A stretch of 64,000 nucleotides of DNA from Glebionis coronaria (taxonomy: Eukaryota > Streptophyta > Magnoliopsida > Asterales > Asteraceae): assembly GCA_025667525.1 (NCBI GenBank), contig CM046878.1, positions 576,208,868-576,272,867 of the forward strand, given 5' to 3'. The notes under the pieces were generated by a model. The model saw only the letters and a program-made list of their open reading frames with translations. It was not told the origin of the DNA and did no database searches. The translations under genes were made by a program, and so were the position numbers. Positions 11,574 to 24,101 of the stretch are shown here, one piece after another. Within the stretch, counting starts at the first letter, position 1. Each line of letters starts with the position of its first letter.

Positions 11574-11854
11574 TGTTGGATAATCTTGATTAGCTACCTA
11601 GTCTTTAGGATAGTTTACATAGTCAGTTTTACTAGTTCTCAGTTTAGCTATTATTTAGGAGGTCATGGGAGTGTGTATACCCACGTTCCCTGTATGCATG
11701 TTATGTGTATTCATAGTCTATAAATAGGGAGTAGGTTTGACATTGTATGCAAGTATCAGTTTCTAATAAAACACAAGCATTGAAAAGCAAGTCTGCCGTT
11801 TTGATTGGCGTTTGTGTGGTGTGAGTCCGGGTCCAAGGAGGCTGAGAACCTTCA
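11574..11854 (+). repeat. 3' LTR-like segment (281 bp)
   Basis: It begins TGTTGG after a purine tract (tatgggggtgaa) and ends CCTTCA before ATTAC. Its last 60 bp (gccgttttgattgg ... gtgagtccgggt ... aaggaggctg) closely match the end of the LTR of the 3129-4943 element, so the two elements share a U5 type. It contains TATA-like CTATAAATAGG near 11719. Confidence 0.7.
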
Positions 11855-11859
11855 ATTAC

Positions 11860-13426
<1,567 letters not shown>

Positions 13427-14172
13427 TGTAAGTCCCTAATCAATGCTAGAAACCCTAAACTTAACTAATCAACACAAGTTATTACTTTTTAAACGTAATC
13501 TTATTATTGTATAATAAAGAATTACAAGTGTTATGGATAACACCGTTTGATGACAATGTGTTGTGCACACTTTCAACAACTATAAACCCTAACTTATGAA
13601 TACAGTCGCAACTGTTTGATTCTATAAGTTCTAAGCATTAATGTTATGAATATACTCAAAGTGTTGAACATTAATGCTTGGATACACATCCTATTTATAG
13701 TGATACGAGGTTGACTTAAATAGTACTTGATGGTGACTACACAAGACTTTCACTTTTCAGACATCAGTCACATGATGCTCTTCTATTCTTGGTAGTCTGC
13801 CATTATGCTTTAAGGAAACAGTTCTTGAAACAGTTTCCTTTTTCTTCATTGTCTCGAACACACAAATGGCATGTCCAAAGTGTGTTGAGTGTTAACAGGG
13901 TATTGCCACCCCTGTTAACCCTCAACCCCTCATTGTCCCTGATACATCTTCGCTGTTATCTATCACAGCCAATGAGTATGTCTTCAAGTAATCTTTGACT
14001 TCCTTGACAATGTCTCTGACATGGACTCCTCTGAGGTTTCTCACAGGGACTTGGATCTCTGTGAGTCTTGCGATACTTGCCTACCTCCTAGGCACAAGCA
14101 AGGGACTATCTTAACAGCTTAATTATGTTTAAATCTATGATCAAGGAATCTAACAAACTTAGATTCCCAACA
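13427..14172 (-). repeat. 3' LTR of the truncated copia element
   Basis: 746 bp, starting TGTAAGTCCC (TGAAAG in the young copy) and ending CCCAACA. It is clearly the same family as 35612-36356 and 47048-47792, with scattered substitutions. TATA-like CTATAAATAGG (sense) is conserved near 13690. Confidence 0.9.
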
Positions 14173-14367
14173 ATCTCCCCCTATTTAAACATAAATATAG
14201 CTAAATCTATCTAAGTTAAGGTAAGTGAGATAACAACTTCTTCTTACTCATAACAGATCTAAACAAAAAAACCTCATGATTTTATTCATACTTAAACAAA
14301 AATTACAAGTACATTACAAAATTGAAATAAAATGTGAAGGTAGAATTGAGCTGTGAATTTCTTCAAT

Positions 14368-16795
14368 AGTCATCATTTTTGATCTTTTCTTCAGCTTCAG
14401 CTTAGTCTAATCTATTATCCAATTCTGCCTGCAAAGCTTTTGCAAAAACTTTAGAATACTTTGTGTTAATCTTGAGTCCCTTCTTGTGACAAAGCAGCTA
14501 AATTGTTGATGCTAAGCCAAGCTCATCTTCTCTATGAAATGCATACTGGCAAGCTGTGTTCATGAATGCCATTCCTCTTTCAGGCTCTGTGTATGTCTGA
14601 CCATCAACAGGGCCAACTATACCATTTGGTAGGATTAAATCCCTGTGCATTCCATCCACTTGAACATCATCTGTGACAAAAGTTTCCTTAGCAAGTTGGG
14701 AAACTCTTCTTCTTTTCTTACCAGTCTTTGGGGGTTCTTATTCAAAAAGCTGTGGTGGGGGATCTATCTTGAGTTTGGCAGCCATTTCTTTGATCCAGGT
14801 GAACTTGGCCTTAAGAGTCTTAAGCAGAAGAAAATTAGTTTGTCCAGTTCTTTTGGCAGATAAGGCTTCAAGTTCAAACCATTCAGATAACCCAAGTGTC
14901 TTTAGCCTGAAGTCGTCAAACACATTCATGTTTCCCTGTTGGTTGTCTCTCCACAAGATCATCTGTAGGGTGTTGGTGGATTTGTGAATTTTGTATTTGA
15001 ACTTGGTTATCTTGCCAGGTGCATACCTGTTGTTAACGTAGGCATCATAATCAGCTTTGACTTTTCTTAGTGCCTATGCGCGTTTAATTTCCATTTCCCT
15101 CAACCTTTGTCTCTGCTTCTCCCTTTCAGGTGGAGTCATCTTCCTCAGAGTAGCTTCATTCAATTCTTTGGCTGTCTTGAGTTCATTTAGTCTTTTTAAT
15201 TCCTCAGCCTGTTTTTCTATTTCTTCAGGGGTTAAAGGATTCTCATTGGAAGGTGTAAAGGTTGAAAACTGGGAAAGGTCTGTGGTGGATCCTCCTGTCT
15301 CTAGCATCGCAGCTATCTTCTTTAGTTTGGTGTCTGTGTCAACCAAAACTATCTCCTTTACTTTCTTCGAGACAGAGGATTCCACACTCATGTTTTTCAA
15401 AACTTCAGCTCCTCTGATAACGCTGTCTGAGCCTGAGTTTGTATTGCTTTAGGAAGGGAGCTAACAGTGAACTTTAGCTTCTTGGCAGCTGGTTCACCAT
15501 CATCCCCAGACTCGCTAGTGTTAACCAAAGTCAGGGACTTTGATGAATCAGCTCCATCTTGATTCTGTTGCTCCCCCTGAGTGTTATCCTCATCATCAGA
15601 TATGGTAACAGGTGTGATGACTTGGAGGGGGACAGGTGAAATGGTGTTGTCAGCGGATGTTGAGCATTGTTTAGCAGATTCAAGGTTAAGTATCGTTTCC
15701 TTCTCCCCCTTACATTCATCCTGTCTATGCAGACGTTTGGATGAACGTGTTTGAAAGTGCCTTGCAATCTGTTCAACAGAGGCAGCCATAGCACGTTGCC
15801 TTTTCCTTGAAGCCCTGGTAATCTTCAACAGAAGGTTGTAGTTTCCATTAGTATTGCCCTGAACTCGATTAACAATGAAGTTTGCATGACGATATTGCCT
15901 GTTTCGAATAGCTTCAAATTGTCTGTGCATAGTTAACGCATGTTCATGAAATAAGGCAGGGACCTCTGTGTCAATTACATCCTTGATTCTTGTGGATAAG
16001 TGACTAAGTCCTTGTGCTACACCCTTTCTAGCACCATCCTTGATGGGTTCAGTAACTGCCTCAGCAACAGCCTTTTGTATGATCCCTGGAAATGTGACAG
16101 TGAAGTTATGCATTTCAGACTTGATCACATCCAGCTTTCTTGATAAGCGTTCAATGTTAGATCGATGATGAACAGGCTGAAGATTAGGAATGTTTAGGCT
16201 TTGTTGAGCATAATCATCCCCCCTTGGTAAAAGATCAAAGTTGGTTTGGGCAGGATGATCAAACATGAGAAATTCAGCTGTTGGATCATAGGCAGGGCGT
16301 TGGAAGACTGTTGTTGTGGAGGTAGCAGAGTTGGGAGTGACAACAGCTTCCTTGGGAGGAGGAGTATTATTTCCAGCTGGAGTGGACACAGCTATTTCCT
16401 TGGTAGGAGAGACAGATTGTTGATCATCTTCTTCTTCTTCATCCTCCTCCTCAAACATCCCCTAAGGGATCTCATCTTCAGGCATTGATTCAAGATCAGA
16501 AATATCATCCACTAATGACAACATTTCTTCTTCAATATTAAGCAGAGGCTCTTCATCATTTGTTTGGTCTTGAATAATTGTATCAGCCTCTTTCTCCTGT
16601 TGTACCTGGGATTCAGTGGCTGGCTGTACAATTTCAGCCTGCAAGTTGTTATAGTTAGTAACAAGGAAATAAGTAAGGGGAATGGTCGCCATTTCGCTGT
16701 CCCAGAGAGGCTGAGGGTGATTACTCAGCCACTCCAAAGGATAAATCCTTGGGATTCTTTTAAATGTGAAAGATATATGGTTAATGATCACCATT
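14368..16795 (-). pseudogene. Decayed accessory-gene exon 2 of the copia family
   Basis: This is homologous along its length to exon 2 (36546-38798) of the 12-kb element. The best preserved block is 15397-16458 (353 codons, acidic start, then SRKRQRAMAASVEQ and AAKKLKFTVSS). Breaks seen: a TAG in place of Glu near 16460, a frameshift near 15400, a stop near 15074, and a premature TAA near 14404, just before the family's usual end. The 3' splice site TTGCAG before AEIVQP (about 16638) is conserved, which supports the exon boundary predicted in the young copy. Function of the family is unknown. Confidence 0.85.
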
Positions 16796-16860
16796 CGCTG
16801 CCCCTAGGAAAGCTGAGTGTGATTATTCAGCCCCCCTCCCCCCAAAAGGTGAAAAATTGT

Positions 16861-17035
16861 GTCGTCTATCTAGCATAAAAGAAGGACACCACTTATTTTA
16901 CAAAACAAAATTGATCTATCAAACATTACAAAACATTATTCGGGGGGCACAAATGTCACTTTGGTTAGGCAAACAAACCCACCTACGTTCGATATAATCG
17001 TAATATTTTTAAGAAAGTCGCACCATCTACAATTT
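16861..17035. repeat. Dispersed repeat, copy A
   Basis: It shares with 20183-20340 and 48558-48725 the ordered motifs ...tatcaaacattaca..., ggcacaaatgtcac, and gcaaacaaaccca...tcgatat. Its class is unknown, and no terminal repeats are clear. Confidence 0.65.
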
Positions 17036-17099
17036 CAGCCCTATGGCACATGATAAGAAGTTACAAAGTACATAAAAAGTACACAGGGTCCAACAGAAA

Positions 17100-17945
17100 A
17101 GTCGCACCATCGATATAATAATAAATTAAAATAAATAATAAAAAATATATTTAAATAATAATAAAAAATAATTAATAATTAATAATTAATAATTAATAAT
17201 AAAAAGAAATAATAACAAAAATAATACTAAATACGTAAAAAAAATAAATACAATTACAAATAAAAATAATAATAAAATAATAATAATAAAAAATAATAAT
17301 AACATTACTAATACTAAATAAATAATATTTATTATTATTATTATTTTTTAATTTATAATAATAATTAATTGATTAATTATTATATTTAATCAATATTATT
17401 ATATTATTATATTTATAATATATAATATTTTTTTTATTATTAATTGTTTTTTCGTATTAATAATTTTTTAATCTTATATATTATTTTTTTAATATTATAT
17501 TTTTTAAGAATATTTTAAATATTTTATTTGTATAATAATATATTTTTAATAGTAATTATACTTTAAAGATAAAAGTTTTTTATTTTTTGATAATAGTGTT
17601 TTAATAACAATTAATTTATTATTTAAAAATTTAATTATTCTTAATTTTATATATACAATAATTATTTTATTAATATTTTTAATATAATAATAATTATTTT
17701 ATTGATACTATCATTTATATATTTAATTAATATAATTAAAAATATTTTATTAAAAATAATAATATATAAATATTAACTTTTTATTAATAATAATTTTAAT
17801 AATAAAAATATTAATAATTATTATTTTATTTAATTATTATTATTATTATTATTATTAATATATTTAATTATCATTATTATATATTTTTTATTTTTTATTT
17901 TTTTATTATTATTAACATTATTACGTAGTATTGTTTATAAATACA
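17100..17945. repeat. Nearly pure A/T low-complexity tract
   Basis: About 850 bp made of aat/taa and att/tta runs with only isolated G or C bases. It looks like a degenerate (AAT)n array. No coding potential. Confidence 0.9.
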
Positions 17946-17959
17946 GATTTTTTGAAATA

Positions 17960-18200
17960 TACAAATACCGAATTACAATGTAATTCAAAACTTTCCATCC
18001 AACATCCTAAGTAATCCAAATCTCCTCCATTAATGTAATTGTAATGTGTGAATTACAATTACAACGCAAACCAAACAGTCGTTGTAATGTAATTTGAATT
18101 ACAATTCATTCCACACTTCCAACCAAACATGATTGAAACGTAATTCCCATTACAATTACAATGAATTACCATGCATTACAATGAACCAAACGCACCACGA
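17960..18200. mobile_element. MITE-like remnant with attacaattacaa repeats
   Basis: The right end reads gaaccaaacgcacc, the complement of a GGTGCGTTTGGTTC terminus common to plant hAT/PIF MITEs. The interior is full of (g)aattacaatt motifs in both orientations. The left terminus is not found, so it may be truncated by the A/T tract. Confidence 0.45.
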
Positions 18201-18804
18201 GAGTAAAAAAGGTGTGGTGGATTAGAAAGTTTTGCCGGGCTGAGATGGCACCTTCGTCGGCCTCCTCCACCACACTGATCCTCCTTTTTTGCCAGATTTA
18301 GACGAGCAGACGACGTGGGAAAATCGGGCCCCACACCCTTTATGAAGATTATTCAGTAATTTTGTTTATTAAATGCATATTGTACAAGTTGCATGATGTA
18401 AACCACCTTATTTTTAAACTGTGGGTCTCATGTTCAAGTCATGTTCCTTTGAGACTACTTTTTAACTTTTTTAATATTCATTATGTGAAAATTATTTAAT
18501 TTATTTTGGTGTATAGTAGCATTAATCTGAGAGTACAAATTTTGTTTTATGCACATGTGAGTGTAAAGTCATAAAGAAAACATAAGTGGAGAATCAAAAC
18601 AAAAATAATCGACTATTGATTAAGACATTTGTAATCAAGTATCGAAGTTTTATTTTAACCGATTGTACATTGAAATGTGCAAGTAAATAAGTGTAACGTA
18701 TAATTCATCTCCCTTAAAGTAAAATTCGATATCGAGCTTTTCTAAGTTAGATGAGTCCGAGCTCGGTTTGACTCGTCAAAGCTTTGATTTATGTCATGAT
18801 TCAT
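18201..18804. other. Intergenic sequence with one SINE-like copy
   Basis: A GC-richer patch at 18230-18330 is not identified. At about 18365-18480 there is a tRNA-like repeat with B-box-like gttcaagtc, followed by gactactttttaacttttttaat, which matches the copy near 26160. Confidence 0.5.
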
Positions 18805-18807
18805 TTA

Positions 18808-19148
18808 GAGCGCGTTTGGTACGTTACCCGGAATCACTAACGGTATGATTTTGATTACAAGAATGTATGGGATTGGAGATATCAATTCCATTATTATTGT
18901 TTGGTATAAAATAGTAGGTATCGGTATCACAATTAATAAGACATTTTGATGCTCAAATTCATTGATTTTGAGGTGAAAATAATATATTACGTGGCCCCTA
19001 CGGGAATGGTTAACAAAAGTCACCTCACCCCCATAGTATGAATCTATCATTGTTACTATCATAGTTTGACAATAAACTTCTAAACAAACAATTACAATGA
19101 AATTAAAAGTGATTGTTTGATTCCCATATGAACTAAACAAACGCCTCC
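18808..19148. mobile_element. Tourist/PIF-Harbinger-like MITE
   Basis: 341 bp with imperfect terminal inverted repeats (GAGCGCGTTTGG against GGAGGCGTTTGT) and a 3-bp direct repeat TTA at 18805-18807 and 19149-19151, the target type of PIF/Harbinger transposases. No transposase inside; the open frame at 18805-19140 spans the whole element and is not a protein gene. Confidence 0.75.
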
Positions 19149-19284
19149 TTAGGTTTCATTGTTTTTAACGATGTCTCAGCTAGTAGTAGTATTCCATTGT
19201 ACATTTGGCAACTGACAACATTAAATTTACATGGTCTTCGTCATAGATAATTAGTTTTGTGAAATACCTTTAGTGAACATGGGT

Positions 19285-19375
19285 AGTACGATGGCTAAAG
19301 ATCATCTCTCTTAAATGGTAGATCTCATGTTCGAGCCCTTGTAAAAGCCTTGTTCATTTTTAGTTTCGAGATAAT
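19285..19375 (+). repeat. tRNA-like SINE candidate
   Basis: tagtacgatggctaaagatcatctc ... B-box-like tgttcgagccc (19328-19338). It shares this order with copies near 26160 and 48930. Confidence 0.45.
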
Positions 19376-19387
19376 CACTCATGTGCA

Positions 19388-19735
19388 TTGGCAGATGTGA
19401 TTTCTCTACTGCCTTTGATATCGCCGGCCACTTCTCGCCGAACTTTGGCTCTGCAACAACACATACACATCTACACAAGACTTCCTTCTGCTGTTCGGTT
19501 CCACACTGCAGTTCAAATCTGTAAAGAATGGACCAAAATCCAAACGCCAGGGGAAAATTCAACTTCCTAGTTTAGCAAATTCCGCGCTTGGTCCAGTTTA
19601 CCATTTTCCAAAAAAGAGCTTGCCAACAGCAGCTGTAACTTTTGCCTCGTGCTTACATTGTTTTTTCTGTTGTGGTATTGGAGCCATTATGTTAGTCGCC
19701 TACAGAATCCCGCTGTTGGGGTATTCATGTAACGT
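19388..19735 (+). pseudogene. Possible fragment of a nuclear gene for an organelle-targeted protein
   Basis: Two frames look protein-like in succession. The first (about 19388-19520) is rich in Ser, Arg and Leu with few acids (ISLLPLISPATSRRTLALQ), as in a transit peptide. A different frame from about 19500 to 19735 is open through LANSALGPVYHFPKKSLP and a hydrophobic stretch ending GIGAIMLVAYRIPLLGY. A frameshift would join them. I do not recognise the protein. The stretch may be a decayed exon, or chance. Confidence 0.3.
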
Positions 19736-20182
19736 CTTTGCCGATAAATTCTCAACTTACCTTTTAGACCCATGTTTTGACTGGGCTTGAACTGCATCGA
19801 GCCATAGTTCAGGTTTTGTGGTTCCTCTTTCTAGCCATTATGAGCACTACGTGAACCTTACTCATCCCACTCATTCTCATTTCGAGATGTGGCGGTAATG
19901 TGTCCAAAATGATAGAAACAGTCATCGTTAAAACTCTGTTGGTTGAAAATTTTGATATTGCCAGCGAAGAATTAAAACACATTTGTTTGTTAGTTTATTT
20001 TTACCTGTGAGAATAAATAAATATATATGAGAATAAAACATATGGGTGTCGATACGGTAAAGGTTAAGAATTGCCTCTTGTAAGCTTTAGGTTCTAAGTT
20101 GGAGCCTGGACTCTATTAATTCCTTTTTTTTCTTTGTCGTTTTTACACATACTCATTGTGGTCAAGTCGAATGATATGGTTT
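19736..20182. other. Intergenic sequence
   Basis: No gene seen. A weak tRNA-like motif (ggttctaagttggagcc) lies near 20090. Confidence 0.5.
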
Positions 20183-20340
20183 TCTTATAAGATAAAACTA
20201 ATTTATCAAACATTATATCGTTCGAGCAAAACATCATTTGGTGACACAAATGCCACATCGGTCAAGCAAACAAACCCACATATCTTCAATATACTTGTCA
20301 ATTTATACTCATGAATAAGCACAACAACATTTGCAAAATA
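20183..20340. repeat. Dispersed repeat, copy B
   Basis: It carries taatttatcaaacattatatcg, cgagcaaaacatcat, ggtgacacaaatgccac and gcaaacaaacccaca in the same order as copies A (16861) and C (48558). Confidence 0.65.
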
Positions 20341-20522
20341 GGAACGGCAATATGTTGGACATCATAATAAGAACTAGTCGCACATAGAGCCATTATGCCT
20401 GCCAAGTCAACAACACAACACACGTATGCTAATATATTAAACTTGAGGTAAAATGAGATTGGTTTTAAACACGTACATCATACTCATACTCGTTAAAGAT
20501 TTATGACCTTGGAAAAGGTTCT

Positions 20523-21109
20523 AACATATACCCTTAATTTATTATAAACTCAATCAACCAATCACAACTACCTATTTTTATCATGTAAAAAAAACTAATT
20601 TTTTAAAAATTAAATATCTGACAAATAGTTCATCGTTACGTAAAACAAAACATATTATCGCGACGAGAATTAAATCATCTATCTATCGAGAGGCACATGT
20701 ATATACTTTCGACGAATTTTTTTTCGACTTTTTTTCTTAAATCACGTCTGAGAGAAATCATGTATGATTTGTCACGAAACATATATGATTTTCAGAAAAT
20801 CATATATGATTCATATCACGAATCATATATGATTTTCTGAAAAGCATATATGATTCGTAACAAATCATACATGTTTTCTCTCAGACGTGATTTAAGAAAA
20901 AAAGTCGAAAAAAAAGTTCGTCGAAAGTATATACATGTGTCCCTCGATAGATATGTGATTTAATTCTCGTTGTAATGGTGTATTTTTTTTCGTTTGACGA
21001 TTTACCGTTTGTGAGATATTTAATTTTAAAAAAGGTGGTGGGAAGTAGTTTTTTTAAAAATGAGCGATTATAATTGGTTGAATAGGTTTATGCTAATTTA
21101 ATGATATAC
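20523..21109. mobile_element. Foldback / long-TIR MITE, copy 2
   Basis: Same block order as 7836-8580: an outer arm with caatcaaccaatcacaa, then gagaattaaatcatct, atgtatatactttcgacgaa, a CATATATG-rich centre, and the mirror image out to taattggttgaataggtttatgctaa. It has far fewer central repeats than copy 1, so the array expands or contracts between copies. No coding sequence and no sure target duplication. Confidence 0.82.
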
Positions 21110-21889
21110 ATAAATCTTAACTATATAATTAACCAAAAATATTTTTTATATCTTAGACTGAAGTTTTTATATCTTATCTTCTATCTCTGAAACCACAAAC
21201 ACACAACATAAACACATACATGAAACATGGATCAAACACTCTCTTTCCACCTTGAATAAACACAAACAGAATATGAACCTTGAATAAAACACTCCTCTAA
21301 AACAAAAAATAAAAAAGAAAGAAAAAGAAAACAAAATTTTCAGTCTCTCTCCTCATTGAAAGCTCGTCGCTGCGGCAACGAGTGTTCGGCGATAGAGGTT
21401 GGTGTGGCAACGGAGCTCGGCGAAGGCCGATGAGGGTGCCAGCAAGGCTCGGTGAACTCTTACCCGCCGTGACACCCTTGCCTCTTATGTCATCCGTTGA
21501 TAATCTTGATTTCATATGGATTTATAGTCACGGGTTCCAGCCACTTCGTCGGTTATGCCTTTTTATTTTTACCCAACTTAGTTTTTCAACAAAGTTATTG
21601 TTACCGTCAAATTGGTTACGGAGTAGTCCGTAATAAAGTTCATCTCTAATCCTCACACACATTAAATTAAGAGTTTTGATATATAGGCCTACATAGTAGA
21701 CCTAATTATAGACCTAATCATACTAAAATGACACCTGCCACTGATTTAAAAGTTAATTCAATTTATTTCGAGTATTCCCAATACACCCTCAGGCTAACCA
21801 CCCTAATCACAACAAAGCATCGCAGATTAGGTTAAGTTACAACCGAGCCAGTCAAATTAATTCTAGACGAAAAACAAAATCTATTAAAA
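21110..21889. other. Intergenic sequence
   Basis: A GC-richer patch at 21350-21500 has an open frame but no recognisable motif. The rest is AT-rich. No gene called. Confidence 0.5.
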
Positions 21890-21894
21890 CCCAA

Positions 21895-22391
21895 TGTTGG
21901 AGATCAAGATCAAAAGACTTCATTCATTATTTTATAGTTTGTATATATGTATCAGTACTTTATTTTATTCTGTACTAATGTAGACCAAAAGAACAATTGT
22001 ACATAATACTTATTGGGCTGCAGTAATCTTAGGAATGGGTCATATGTAAACTCGGTCCATAATAAAGTCAACCATAGTTAGATACCGGTTTACAGTTAGG
22101 ATAAACAGTTATTTACGGTTAAGATTTGGTGCGACTTTTATGACACGACACAACGGTTCACTCACACCCTTTCATACTGTATATATATACTCTTATAAAT
22201 CATTCTGTAAAACTCAATCAAAGTAATAATAGTTTGTTTAACCTTTGCTTTATAATTCTTCCTGTATTATCCATTTTACTGTTACATTACTCTTATCCCA
22301 AACACCCCTCCTACAGAATCCTGGTATATCGTCACACAAAGTTGGAGGCCTATTGGCCACGTGACCCAAGAAGGTCTGGCCGAACCCAACA
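21895..22391 (+). repeat. 5' LTR
   Basis: TGTTGGAGATC...CCCAACA, 497 bp. TATA-like gtatatatatac lies near 22180-22191. The last ~107 bp together with the primer site are repeated immediately downstream. Confidence 0.85.
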
Positions 22392-22513
22392 CTGGTACCA
22401 GAGCGAAAACACCCCTCCTACAGAATCCTGGTATATCGTCACACAAAGTTGGAGGCCTATTGGCCACGTGACCCAAGAAGGTCTGGCCGAACCCAACACT
22501 GGTACCAGAGTGA
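22299..22513 (+). repeat. 107-bp tandem duplication of LTR end plus primer site
   Basis: The block acacccctcctacagaatcc ... tggccgaacccaacactggtaccagag occurs twice in a row, with one or two base changes. It creates two LTR ends (22391 and 22498) and two candidate primer sites (from 22393 and 22500). The 3' LTR has only one copy. Confidence 0.9.
22393..22405 (+). promoter_or_regulatory. Primer-binding site (tRNA-Met type), first of two
   Basis: TGGTACCAGAGCG directly after the LTR end differs from TGGTATCAGAGC by one base. A second copy starts at 22500. Confidence 0.75.
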
Positions 22514-22634
22514 AAACCTGGGGAAGCCACCAAGAAAGTTATCTGAAAAGGAATTTTATGAAAGGCAGAGTAGGAGGGAAAGAGAACAAAGAATAGGAAG
22601 ATGTGTTAGGAAAATAACACATGGTTGCAAAGGA

Positions 22635-24063
22635 ATGCTGAGAAAAACAATTGAGGAAATTAAGGCTTTTAATTCCTCAATCCACCAAAACAAACTTGAG
22701 AAGAATAAGTGCTTCTATTGCATAGAAAAAGGACATCTTATGAGAACCTATCCCAAAAAGATACTGGATGATGCAGAGCATTCACAGAACCAACAAAACG
22801 CAAAACCTATGAATCAAATCAATCCTGCACAACCCGAAGTCACCCTCAAATACCCTGAGTTCGTCCACTTTACTACCAATGGAATCGTTAAAGGCACGGT
22901 CCAAGGATCATGGGACGACTACTGGTATCTTAGCAAAACCACAGATAAGCACTATTGTTCTAATTTAAATATGTTTTGCAATATTAAAGAAAACTTCCTG
23001 GTAAGTAAGTTAGAAAATCAGAAAAAGTTTCTTTTTATTTACGGGATGGGAGAAGTAGTGATAAAGCCAATCTTTCAGTCCTATTTGATCCCTGGTGTAT
23101 ATTATGCACCAGAGGTTTCCCTTAACATACTCTTCATAGATTTACTAAACCAACAAGGCTTTGATGTAATCTCTAAAGGAGATAGATATAGGCTTGAGTA
23201 TATGTTTAATAATTCTACTAGAAACACCTTAGAGTTAAACAAATTGAGGAATATGCAAAACACTTACATAGAAGATTACTTTGAAGGCTTGAATCAATGC
23301 AGGGAAAAAGAAAGAAATGAGATGGCTTGGCTTGTAGAAGATGTGAACCCATCAGATGTTCACACTTTTCAAGAATTTGTAGGATTTTTAAACCTTGTTA
23401 AAAAGGATGATGTAGTAAGCAAAAATTGGGATTCATATGGGGAAAATTTTGTGAAAGTTTTAAAATGGTTCTATGACCACTATCTCCGCAAAGAACTCCC
23501 TGGACCAATACCACCCGTCATTCATGGGATATCCATACAGTTATTTGATCTCTATAAGATCATGGAATGGATGGGAGGATACCTCAGTGTACATTTCAGC
23601 CAAGAATTTGTCGCCATAGTAGAGGTCCTTGGACTAACAAGGAATGATGGTGATGATGTCAAGAAGGTTTACATGGTCTATCTAGACGTCTTTGTTTCAT
23701 ATTACAAGACGGCCCGAGCACCACAGGCTCCTGCAGAAGCAGTTGAGGACTCAAGTTTAGAGTCATACCAATGGTCCATTGGTAAGATAGGTGCTCCATC
23801 AGCCTCTCAGAAAGGGAAGGAAAAGATAGAACATTTTCGGCATCAAACTTGAAGATGAACCAATCTGCACACAGCAAAATGTACAACATGAGGAACAGGT
23901 CACTTGTTACAAGTGCCAAAAGAAAGGTCATTATGCATATCAATGCCCAAGCAAGCAGAAGAATCAGATGTACTACAAATCCTACAAAGACGCATCTTCA
24001 TCGAAGCTCACTGAAAATTCAAGCAAGAAGAATTCAAGTGAAGATCTCAACATCATCATTTGA
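22635..24063 (+). pseudogene. Retroelement protein with CCHC knuckles, protease-like region and ARID-like domain
   Basis: The open frame runs 22449-23852 but its upstream part is LTR and leader; the first ATG is 22635. Residues are numbered from 22449. A zinc knuckle at 88-101 has the last Cys changed to Tyr (CFYCIEKGHLMRTY). Residues 157-250 look like a copia protease region (WYLSKTTDKHYC ... GMGEVVI ... LIPGVYYAPE ... LNQQGF) but lack the DSG catalytic triplet. About 333-420 resemble an ARID domain: FVKVLKWFYDHYL, then PPVIHGISIQLFDLYKI, MGGYLSV, VLGLTRNDGDDVKKVY and YLDVFVSYY. ARID domains bind AT-rich DNA. After a frameshift near 23830 another frame to 24063 encodes an intact knuckle (CYKCQKKGHYAYQC). 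I infer a shortened gag-derived protein fused to a captured ARID domain, now lightly damaged. Confidence 0.72.
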
Positions 24064-24101
24064 AGTACCGGTCAATGAAGGCTTTTATCTTGGGAGGGAA
24101 C

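Larger units (their letters stand above)
10451..11859 (+). mobile_element. TRIM-like LTR element with two dissimilar LTRs
   Basis: The outer 5-bp repeats ATTAC (10451-10455 and 11855-11859) bracket a 1,399-bp unit. Inside are a TG...CA segment (10456-10754) followed by the tRNA-iMet primer site, a non-coding interior, a purine tract (about 11563-11573) and a second TG...CA segment (11574-11854). The order is that of a complete LTR element. The two LTR-like ends align poorly beyond TGTTGG, which is abnormal. The interior is low-complexity and encodes nothing. Confidence 0.65.
13427..16850 (-). mobile_element. Truncated Ty1/copia element, older relative of the 12-kb copy
   Basis: From left to right it holds the 3' LTR (13427-14172), the purine tract complement (atctccccc, 14173-14181), then the second exon of the accessory gene and part of its repeat-bearing intron, all collinear with 35612-39010 of the 12-kb element. 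It stops at about 16850 inside the intron repeats. The first accessory exon, pol, gag and the 5' LTR are missing, so it is a 3'-terminal fragment in sense terms. Many substitutions and stops show it is clearly older than the 12-kb copy. Confidence 0.88.
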
